NCBI GenBank assembly: GCA_029782025.1
Contig: JAKOVR010000184.1
Coordinates: forward strand, 1-64,000
Length of the DNA: 64,000 bases
Direction of reading: 5' to 3'
Source of the DNA: Actinomycetes bacterium
GTDB taxonomy: Bacteria; Actinomycetota; Acidimicrobiia; Acidimicrobiales; Acidimicrobilacustridaceae
Made by a program: the position numbers and the translations under genes. Below, piece after piece: positions 50,412 to 56,902 of this stretch (position 1 is its first letter; every line of letters begins with the position of its first letter). The notes beneath the pieces are model-generated. The model was not told the origin of the DNA, ran no database searches, and saw nothing but the letters and a program-made list of their open reading frames with translations.

Positions 50412-51055
50412 GCTGCTCCTCTACGGCTGCGGGCGCGGGCCGGCACGAAGTGGTCGACCACGGCGCTGATGGTGGTGCGGGCGATGGCGTCGAGGTCGGC
50501 CTCGGCGCCGAGGGCGGCGCGGGTCTCGGCCGAGACGGCGGCGTCGGAGCCGGCCCACAGGTTGGCGGGGCGGTGCTCGGCCGGGATCCGCGACGGATCG
50601 CGCAGGGCCAGGACCAGCGCCCCGGTGATGGCCATCAGGATGGCCCGCGACGCCTCGGCGCAGGCCTCGCCGGTGAGCCCGGCCGCTTCGAGCTCGGCCA
50701 CGATGGCCACCTCGAGCGGATGGGCCAGCACCGACGCGGTGCCGCTCTGGTGGGCCAGCGAGGTGATGGCCCGGTGCTCGATCGAGCCCAGGTACATGTT
50801 CATGGCCGCCGACAGCACCCGGGCCCGCGGGGTGGTGCCCTCCACCGGCCGCTCGGCGAACCGCCGGGACTGGGCCCGCACGACCTCGGCCACGAGCTCG
50901 TCGCGACTGCCGGCGTGCCAGTAGATGGTGGGGGTGGCCACGGCCAGGTCGGTGGCAAGGCGGCGCATGGTGAGGGCGCCGGGGCCCTCCCGCTCGACGA
51001 GGTCGAGCGCGGCCGTCACCACGTCGTTGCGATCGAGTCCGGCCGTCTTGCCCAT
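50408..51055 (-). CDS. TetR-family transcriptional regulator
   Basis: A 215-residue TetR regulator. The DNA-binding part runs GLDRNDVVTAALDLVEREG to VATPTIYWHAGSRDEL. The C-terminal domain resembles the TetR_C subgroup with ARVLSAAMNMYLG. It is the first gene of the operon with the decarboxylase-like, amidohydrolase and P450 genes. It diverges from the second amidohydrolase gene across 84 bp with two dyad sites, so it likely represses both sides until the substrate or a derivative binds. Confidence 0.93.
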   Translation of the reverse strand: MGKTAGLDRNDVVTAALDLVEREGPGALTMRRLATDLAVATPTIYWHAGSRDELVAEVVRAQSRRFAERPVEGTTPRARVLSAAMNMYLGSIEHRAITSLAHQSGTASVLAHPLEVAIVAELEAAGLTGEACAEASRAILMAITGALVLALRDPSRIPAEHRPANLWAGSDAAVSAETRAALGAEADLDAIARTTISAVVDHFVPARARSRRGAA

Positions 51056-51081
51056 CTGCCTGTTGCACTCCCCCGTCGACT

Positions 51082-51098
51082 CTGTAACAGTGTCATAG
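51082..51098. promoter_or_regulatory. Dyad, possible TetR operator 1
   Basis: CTGTAACAGTGTCATAG is an imperfect 17-bp palindrome (12 of 16 flanking positions match, core ACA-N-TGT). It lies between the TetR gene and the divergent amidohydrolase gene. Confidence 0.5.
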
Positions 51099-51101
51099 GG
51101 A

Positions 51102-51122
51102 CTCTAGAACACCGTCATAGAG
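51102..51122. promoter_or_regulatory. Dyad, possible TetR operator 2
   Basis: An imperfect 21-bp palindrome with outer arms CTCTA and TAGAG and inner AC/GT. It starts 4 bp after the first dyad. GTCATAG occurs in both sites. Paired sites could allow cooperative binding. Confidence 0.45.
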
Positions 51123-51139
51123 CGAGCAAGGGGAACGTG

Positions 51140-52429
51140 ATGGCCAATCCCGTGGAAGGCGTCGACCAGAGCGACGCGCCGTATGTGATCGTCTCCTCCG
51201 ACACCCACGCCGGGCTGTTCGTGGAGGACTACCGCGAGTACCTCGACCCCTCGGTCCACGCCGAGTTCGACGAGTGGCTCGCCATCCGCCACCACCACCG
51301 CGCCATGGTGGAGGAGGTCAACGGCGAGTACGTCGAGCAGTGGGAGCAGCACAACGCCGAGGGCCTGCGCGGCGCCTACGACCCGGCCGTCCGCGACAAG
51401 ATGCTCGACGCCGACGGGGTGGCCGGCGAGGTGATCTTCGCCGACGGCGATTCGGTCACCGGCATGGAGTCGCCCCCCTTCGGCGCCGGCCTCCAGGCCG
51501 GGATGATCACCGACTCGCGCCTGGCCTGGGCCGGCGCCCGGGCCCACAACCGGTGGCTCGTCGAGTTCTGCGCCTCCAACCCGCCCCGCCGGGCCGGCGT
51601 CGCCCTCGTGCCCGTCACCCACGGGATCGACGAGGCCGTCAAGGAGATCGAGTCGCTGGCCGGCAAGCCCGGCATCAAGGGGATCATGATCCCCACCATG
51701 TGGCACGACAAGCCGTCGTACGGCCACAAGTCCTACGACCCGGTGTGGGCGGCCTGCGCGGAAGCCGGGCTGGTGGTCCACACCCACTCCGGCGAAGCCG
51801 ACACCCCGGCCTACAACGAGAACATGGCCCAGTTCATGCTCGAGGTGGCCTTCTGGACCCACCGCCCGCTCTGGCAGCTCCTCCTGTCCGGCAAGTTCGA
51901 CCGGTTCCCCAACCTCAAGTACGTGCCGGTCGAGTGCGGCTCGTGGTGGGTGGCCGACCTCCTGTTCAAGACCGACGTGATGTTCGGCGGCACGAACTGG
52001 AAGGTGAAGAAGATGGCGTCGCGCACCCGCAGCCTGATCGAGCGCCTGCCGTCGGAGTACTTCGGCACCAACGTCTTCATCGGCGCCTCGGCCATGAGCA
52101 AGCCCGAGATCCGCCGCCGCTACGCCAACGGCCTCGACGCCCTCATGTGGGGCACCGACTACCCCCACCCCGAGGGCACCTGGCCCAACACGGTGGAGCG
52201 CCTCACCACCGACTTCCGGGCCGTCCCCGTGGAGGAGACCCGTCTCCTGCTCGGCCTCAACGCCGTGCGCTGCTACGACCTCGACCTCGACGAGCTCACC
52301 ACGATCGCGGCCGAGGTCGGACCCACGCCGACCCAGCTCAACCAGGACCTGTCGCTGCGCACCCCGACCGACGCCGTGCGCGAAGCCCGCTTCTGGTTCG
52401 ACGACTACGGCATCGAGTGGAAGGGCTAG
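51140..52429 (+). CDS. Amidohydrolase 2-family protein
   Basis: A 429-residue amidohydrolase 2-family protein. The metal motif VSSDTHAG (Asp21, His23), VVHTHSGEAD and ALMWGTDYPHPEGTWP correspond to those of the minus-strand protein at 48380-49627. The two differ in the N-terminal insert and are not near-identical copies. Cytoplasmic metal-dependent hydrolase or decarboxylase; substrate unknown. ATG at 51140 follows AAGGGGAA; an in-frame GTG directly precedes it. Divergent from the TetR operon, and probably under the same control. Confidence 0.9.
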   Translation: MANPVEGVDQSDAPYVIVSSDTHAGLFVEDYREYLDPSVHAEFDEWLAIRHHHRAMVEEVNGEYVEQWEQHNAEGLRGAYDPAVRDKMLDADGVAGEVIFADGDSVTGMESPPFGAGLQAGMITDSRLAWAGARAHNRWLVEFCASNPPRRAGVALVPVTHGIDEAVKEIESLAGKPGIKGIMIPTMWHDKPSYGHKSYDPVWAACAEAGLVVHTHSGEADTPAYNENMAQFMLEVAFWTHRPLWQLLLSGKFDRFPNLKYVPVECGSWWVADLLFKTDVMFGGTNWKVKKMASRTRSLIERLPSEYFGTNVFIGASAMSKPEIRRRYANGLDALMWGTDYPHPEGTWPNTVERLTTDFRAVPVEETRLLLGLNAVRCYDLDLDELTTIAAEVGPTPTQLNQDLSLRTPTDAVREARFWFDDYGIEWKG

Positions 52430-52460
52430 CTCCCCCGCCAGGCCCAAAATAGCCCACGGA

Positions 52461-52483
52461 GGGGGGCTTGCCGCAAGGACCCC
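52461..52483 (+). promoter_or_regulatory. Inverted repeat resembling the rifamycin-associated element
   Basis: The core is CTTGC, C, GCAAG, flanked by GGGG on the left and CCCC on the right with two unmatched bases each side. It lies about 60 bp upstream of the rifamycin phosphotransferase gene. Actinobacterial rifamycin-inactivation genes are known to carry such an inverted repeat (RAE) at their promoters. I place it by position and by the CTTGC/GCAAG core as I recall it; the exact consensus needs to be compared. Confidence 0.65.
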
Positions 52484-52541
52484 GAGTGTGCTCTGAATGC
52501 TCGTTGCCGACCCCGGCCGGGGCGGCATCGGAGGCTGCGAG

Positions 52542-55049
52542 ATGCACACCGCCATGCCCGAAGGGTTCGTGTTGGGGTTCGGGGAGATCGATCGGACGAT
52601 GGTCCCCCTCGTCGGCGGGAAGGGCGCCAACCTGGGCGAGCTGACCCGGATCGACGGCGTCCGGGTGCCCGTCGGGTTCTGCGTCACGACCACCGCCTAC
52701 CGGCACGCCCTGGGCCGGGTGCCCGGCCTTGCCGACCACCACGCCATTGGCACGGAGAGCGCCGAGCTGCGGGCCGCCATCGAGGCGGCGCCGGTGCCCG
52801 ACGACGTGGCGGCGGCGATCACCGGGGCGGTGCACCGGCACGGCGACGAGATCGCCTGGGCCGTGCGGTCGAGCGCCACCGCCGAGGACCTCCCCACCGC
52901 CTCCTTCGCCGGCCAGCACGACTCCTTCCTCGGCGTCGTCGGGGCGGCCGCCGTGGTCGAGCACGTCCGCCGGTGCTGGGCGTCGCTGTTCACCGAGCGG
53001 GCCGTGGCCTACCGGCGGCGCAACGGCATCGACCACGGGTCGGTGCGCATGGCCGTCGTCGTCCAACCGATGGTGGCGCCCACCGCGTCGGGCGTGCTGT
53101 TCACCGCCGACCCGCTCACCTCGAACCGCACGGTGACCGCCATCGACGCCGTCGCCGGCCTGGGCGACGAGCTGGTGTCGGGCCGGGTCCGGCCCGACAC
53201 GTTCCGGGTGCGCGACGGCGAGGTCGTGGAGCGCTCGACCGCCGCCGACCGGCCGGTGCTCACCGACGCCCAGGCGGTGGCGCTGGCCGCCCTCGGCCGG
53301 CGGATCGAGGCCCACTTCGGGGCCCCCCAGGACATCGAGTGGTGCGTCGACGACGAGGGCGTCGCCATCGTGCAGAGCCGCCCGATCACCACCCTGTTCC
53401 CGCTCCCACCGGCCGACGACGGGCGGCGCCACGTCTACGTATCGGTGGCCCACGGGCAGATGATGACCGAGGCCATGAAGCCGCTCGGCCTGTCGTTCTG
53501 GCAGCTGACGGCGGCCCGGCCGATGCTCGACGCCGGTGGGCGCCTGTTCGTCGACGTCACCGACAACCTGGCCTCCGCGGCCGGCCGGGCCACCCTCCTC
53601 GGCCTCTTCGGGACGTCCGATCCCCTCATGCGGGATGCGCTCGAGACGGTCCTGGCCCGGCCCGGCTTCCTCCCCGATCCCAACGACGACGCGCCCCCCG
53701 GGCGTCCCGTCCGCGGCGCCGGGCCACCGGTCGAGATCGCCACCGACCCAACCCTCGTCACCGGGCTGATCGAAGCCAACGAGGCGTCGGTGGCGCAGCT
53801 GCGCCGGGCCATCGCCGGCGTGTCGGGTCCGGCCTTGTTCGACCTGATCCTGGACGACCTGGCCGAGCTGCGACGGCTGCTGTTCGATCCGGTCAGCCAC
53901 GAGGCGGTGATGGCCGGGATGCAGGCCACGTGGTGGCTGAACGACCACCTGGCGGAATGGCTGGGCGAGAAGAACGCGGCCGACCGGCTCACCCTCTCGG
54001 CTCCCGGCAACGTCACCTCCGAGATGGGGCTGGCCCTCCTCGACGTGGCCGACGCCATCCGCCCGCACCCCGAGGTCGTCGCCCTCCTCCGAGCCGCCGC
54101 CGACGACACCTTCCTCGACCGCCTCGCCGCCGTGCCCGGGGGGCCGGAGGCTCGCCAGGCCATCGAGGGCTACCTCGCCCGCTACGGGATGCGCTGCGTC
54201 GGCGAGATCGACATCACGCGGCCCCGGTGGCACGAGCACCCGCAGGCGCTCGTCCCGCTGCTCCTCGCCCACGTCGACAGCTTCGAACCCGGGGAGGCGG
54301 CCCGGCGCTTCGAGCGGGGCCGGCAGGAGGCCGAACGGGAGGAGCGCGACGTCCTCCAACGGCTGCGGGCCCAGCCCGACGGGGAGGCCCGGGCCGAGGA
54401 GACCAAGCGGATGATCGACCGCGTCCGCACCTTCATCGGGTACCGCGAGTACCCGAAGTACGGCATGGTCAGCCGCTACGCCGTCTACAAGGACGCGCTG
54501 CTGGCCGAGGCCGACCGGATGGTCGACGCCGGGGTGATCGACGACCGCGAGGACATCTTCTTCCTGACCTTCGCCGAGCTCCACGAGGTGGCCCGGACCG
54601 GCCTCGCCGACCCCGCCCTGGTCGCGGCGCGCCAGGCCGCCTTCCGGGCCTACGAGGCGCTCACGCCCCCTCGGGTCCTCACCTCCGACGGCGAGGCGCT
54701 CAACGGCGCCTACCGGCGGACCGACCTCCCGCCCGGCGCACTGGCGGGGCTGGCGGTGTCGGCCGGCACCGTCGAGGGCCGGGCTCGGGTCGTCCTCGAC
54801 ATGGCCGACGCCGACCTCGCCCCCGGTGACATCTTGGTCACCGCGGCCACCGATCCGAGCTGGTCGCCGCTGTTCGTCGCCGCCGCCGGCCTCGTCACCG
54901 AGGTGGGCGGCCTCATGACCCACGGCGCGGTCGTCGCCCGGGAGTACGGCCTGCCCGCCGTCGTAGGGGTCGACGGCGCCACCAGCCGGATCGCCGACGG
55001 GCAGCGGATCCGGATCGACGGCACCCACGGGTACGTCGAGCTACTTTGA
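52542..55049 (+). CDS. rph: Rifamycin-inactivating phosphotransferase
   Basis: An 835-residue enzyme of the rifamycin phosphotransferase family, which splits ATP into AMP, phosphate and phosphorylated rifamycin. It has an ATP-grasp domain at the start (MVPLVGGKGANLGELTRI, then VRSSATAEDLPTASFAGQHD). The rifamycin-binding domain in the middle opens with YVSVAHGQMMTEAMKPLGLS. The swivelling His domain at the end contains GGLMTHGAVVAREYGLPAVV with phosphate-carrying His794. PEP synthase and pyruvate phosphate dikinase share the first and last parts but not the middle, so Rph is the best reading. ATG 52542 has GGAGG 7 nt before it; an ATG at 52497 gives a longer tail. An RAE-like repeat lies upstream. 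Confidence 0.93.
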   Translation: MHTAMPEGFVLGFGEIDRTMVPLVGGKGANLGELTRIDGVRVPVGFCVTTTAYRHALGRVPGLADHHAIGTESAELRAAIEAAPVPDDVAAAITGAVHRHGDEIAWAVRSSATAEDLPTASFAGQHDSFLGVVGAAAVVEHVRRCWASLFTERAVAYRRRNGIDHGSVRMAVVVQPMVAPTASGVLFTADPLTSNRTVTAIDAVAGLGDELVSGRVRPDTFRVRDGEVVERSTAADRPVLTDAQAVALAALGRRIEAHFGAPQDIEWCVDDEGVAIVQSRPITTLFPLPPADDGRRHVYVSVAHGQMMTEAMKPLGLSFWQLTAARPMLDAGGRLFVDVTDNLASAAGRATLLGLFGTSDPLMRDALETVLARPGFLPDPNDDAPPGRPVRGAGPPVEIATDPTLVTGLIEANEASVAQLRRAIAGVSGPALFDLILDDLAELRRLLFDPVSHEAVMAGMQATWWLNDHLAEWLGEKNAADRLTLSAPGNVTSEMGLALLDVADAIRPHPEVVALLRAAADDTFLDRLAAVPGGPEARQAIEGYLARYGMRCVGEIDITRPRWHEHPQALVPLLLAHVDSFEPGEAARRFERGRQEAEREERDVLQRLRAQPDGEARAEETKRMIDRVRTFIGYREYPKYGMVSRYAVYKDALLAEADRMVDAGVIDDREDIFFLTFAELHEVARTGLADPALVAARQAAFRAYEALTPPRVLTSDGEALNGAYRRTDLPPGALAGLAVSAGTVEGRARVVLDMADADLAPGDILVTAATDPSWSPLFVAAAGLVTEVGGLMTHGAVVAREYGLPAVVGVDGATSRIADGQRIRIDGTHGYVELL

Positions 55050-55066
55050 CTCAATATCTGTTGAGT
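55049..55066. promoter_or_regulatory. ArsR-type operator ahead of the ArsR-ArsC fusion gene
   Basis: ACTCAA and TTGAGT, a perfect 6-bp inverted repeat with a 6-bp centre (TATCTG), so it holds TCAA-N6-TTGA, the layout of ArsR/SmtB operators. It overlaps the rph stop codon, 15 bp ahead of the GTG at 55081. Confidence 0.6.
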
Positions 55067-55080
55067 GATAGGAAGCGGCG

Positions 55081-55737
55081 GTGGACGATCCGATCGAGAC
55101 CCGGGCGGCGCGGCACGCCGCCCTCGGCGATCCGGCCCGCCTGGCCATCGTCGAAGCCCTGCTGGGCTGTGACCGGTCGCCGGCCGAGCTCGGCCACCGG
55201 GTCGGCCTCGCGTCGAACCTGTTGGCCCACCACCTCGACGTCCTCGAGCGGGTGGGCCTGATCGAGCGCTCCCGATCGAGCGGCGACGGGCGCCGCCGGT
55301 ACGTGCACCTCGATCCGGCCGCCCTCGGATCGCTGGCGCCGGCACCGGCCCGGCCGCGCCCCACCGGCCCCGCGCTGTTCGTGTGCACGGCCAACTCGGC
55401 CCGCTCCCAGCTGGCGGCGGCGATCTGGCGCCGGCGCACCGGCCAGCGGGCCGACTCCGCCGGCACCGATCCCGCGGCGCGTGTGCACCCGGGGGCCGTC
55501 GCCGCCGCCCGGCGGGCCGGGCTCGACCTCGGGGACGCCACCCCGCGCGCCCTGTCGCCGGCGCTGCTCCGCCGGTCCCTCGTCGTCACCGTGTGCGACC
55601 GCGCCCACGAAGCGCTGGGCGAGCGCGACGGCTGGCGCCACTGGTCGGTGCCCGACCCGGTGACCGTCGGCACCGCCGCCGCCTTCGACGCCACCGTGGC
55701 CGAGCTCGAGCGGCGGATCGCGGTGCTGGTCCCGTGA
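55081..55737 (+). CDS. ArsR regulator fused to a low-molecular-weight phosphatase/ArsC domain
   Basis: A 218-residue fusion. Residues 1-85 are an ArsR winged helix (RHAALGDPARLAIVEALLG, then LASNLLAHHLDVLERVGLI). After an Ala/Pro linker, residues 98-218 are a low-molecular-weight tyrosine-phosphatase-fold domain with the C102-x5-R108 loop (FVCTANSARSQLA) and a late VPDPV that supplies the general acid. This fold is shared by arsenate reductases. The N-terminal domain would sense arsenite, and the C-terminal one reduce arsenate or bind oxyanions. It starts the arsenic operon: GTG overlaps the aquaporin-like gene next. Whether the reductase domain is active is not shown. Confidence 0.88.
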   Translation: MDDPIETRAARHAALGDPARLAIVEALLGCDRSPAELGHRVGLASNLLAHHLDVLERVGLIERSRSSGDGRRRYVHLDPAALGSLAPAPARPRPTGPALFVCTANSARSQLAAAIWRRRTGQRADSAGTDPAARVHPGAVAAARRAGLDLGDATPRALSPALLRRSLVVTVCDRAHEALGERDGWRHWSVPDPVTVGTAAAFDATVAELERRIAVLVP

Positions 55738-56474
55738 CCACGCCCACCGACGACGAGCTCACCCGCGAGGTGGAGACCGGGGCCGGCGTCCTCCGCCTCG
55801 GCCTCGGCCGGCGCATGGCCGCCGAAGCCCTCGGCACCGGCCTGCTGGTGATGGCGGTGGTCGGTTCGGGGATCGCCGCCAGCCGCCTGTCCACCGGCGA
55901 CGTCGGGCTGCAGCTGCTCGAGAACGCCGCGGCCACGGCCGGCGCGCTGGTCGGGCTGATCCTCATGTTCGGGGCCGTCTCGGGCGCCCACTTCAACCCG
56001 GTCGTCACGGTCCTCGACCTGCTGCTCGGCACGATGCCGGCCCGCGACACCGGGGGCTACATCGCCGCCCAGGTCGCCGGCGGCTGCCTCGGCACGATGC
56101 TGGCCAACGTGCTCTTCGAGCTCCCCGTCGTATCCCTCGCCACCACCCGCCGCTCCTCCCCCGCCCTCTGGCTGTCCGAGGTGGTGGCCACCGTGGCGCT
56201 GCTCCTCGTCATCCAGGGCTGCGTCCGCAGCGGCCGGGCCAACGCCGTCCCCTTCGCCGTCGGCGCCTGGATCGCCGGGGCCTACTGGTTCACGTCGTCG
56301 ACCAGCTTCGCCAACCCGGCGGTGACGATCGCCCGCACGCTGTCCGACACCTTCGCCGGCATCGCCCCGGCCTCGGCGCCCCTGTTCGTCGTGATGCAGG
56401 TCGTGGGCCTGGGCATCGCCTTCGGCCTCGTCCGCCTCTTCTACCCCCACCGAGATCCGGAGACCCCCGCGTGA
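55734..56474 (+). CDS. MIP/aquaporin-family channel
   Basis: A 246-residue major intrinsic protein with about six membrane helices. The paired half-helix motifs are present as HFNPVVT and FANPAVT; the first has Val in place of the usual Ala of NPA. In arsenic operons such channels (AqpS/GlpF-like) allow arsenite to leave down its gradient, and replace an ArsB or Acr3 pump, which is absent here. GTG at 55734 overlaps the preceding stop (GTGA), and the gene itself overlaps the arsC start. Confidence 0.88.
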   Translation: MTTPTDDELTREVETGAGVLRLGLGRRMAAEALGTGLLVMAVVGSGIAASRLSTGDVGLQLLENAAATAGALVGLILMFGAVSGAHFNPVVTVLDLLLGTMPARDTGGYIAAQVAGGCLGTMLANVLFELPVVSLATTRRSSPALWLSEVVATVALLLVIQGCVRSGRANAVPFAVGAWIAGAYWFTSSTSFANPAVTIARTLSDTFAGIAPASAPLFVVMQVVGLGIAFGLVRLFYPHRDPETPA

Positions 56475-56902
56475 CCGACACCCACCCCGAGGTCCTCTTC
56501 GTCTGCGTCCACAACGCCGGCCGTTCCCAGATGGCCGCGGCGCTGCTGGCCCACCACGCCGGGGACGCCGTCGTGGTCCGCTCGGCCGGCTCCGCTCCCG
56601 CCGACGACATCAACCCGGCCGTCGTCGAGGCCATGGCCGAGATCGGCATCGACCTGCGGGCCGCCGGCGCCCACCCCAAGCGCCTCGACGAAGCCGCGGT
56701 GCGGGCGTCGGACGTGGTGATCACCATGGGCTGCGGGGACGCCTGCCCGTTCTTCCCCGGGAAGCGCTATGAGGACTGGCAGCTCGACGACCCCGCCGGC
56801 CTCGGCGCCGACGCCGTCCGCCCCATCCGCGACGAGATCGACCGCCGCGTCCGGGCGCTCGTGGCCGAGCTGCTGCCCACCGAACCCACCGAGCCCACCT
56901 AG
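56471..56902 (+). CDS. arsC: Arsenate reductase, low-molecular-weight phosphatase type
   Basis: A 143-residue arsenate reductase with the C12-x5-R18 loop (FVCVHNAGRSQMA) that binds arsenate. It also has ITMGCGDACPFFPGKRYEDW, a stretch typical of actinobacterial ArsC enzymes that use mycothiol and mycoredoxin rather than thioredoxin. It makes arsenite in the cytoplasm, for removal through the channel encoded before it. GTG overlaps the channel stop by 4 bp. Its TAG shares the four bases CTAG with the stop of the convergent lipoprotein gene. Confidence 0.94.
   Translation: MTDTHPEVLFVCVHNAGRSQMAAALLAHHAGDAVVVRSAGSAPADDINPAVVEAMAEIGIDLRAAGAHPKRLDEAAVRASDVVITMGCGDACPFFPGKRYEDWQLDDPAGLGADAVRPIRDEIDRRVRALVAELLPTEPTEPT

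Noticed and set aside
52338-55028. An 896-codon minus-strand frame over the rifamycin phosphotransferase gene
   Set aside because: Antisense shadow of rph; the sequence is an Arg/Gly/Val/Asp-rich mixture without motifs.
52542-55049. The rph gene read as PEP synthase or pyruvate phosphate dikinase
   Set aside because: The middle domain with HGQMMTEAMKPLG matches the rifamycin-binding region as I know it, not the PEP-binding TIM barrel of those enzymes.
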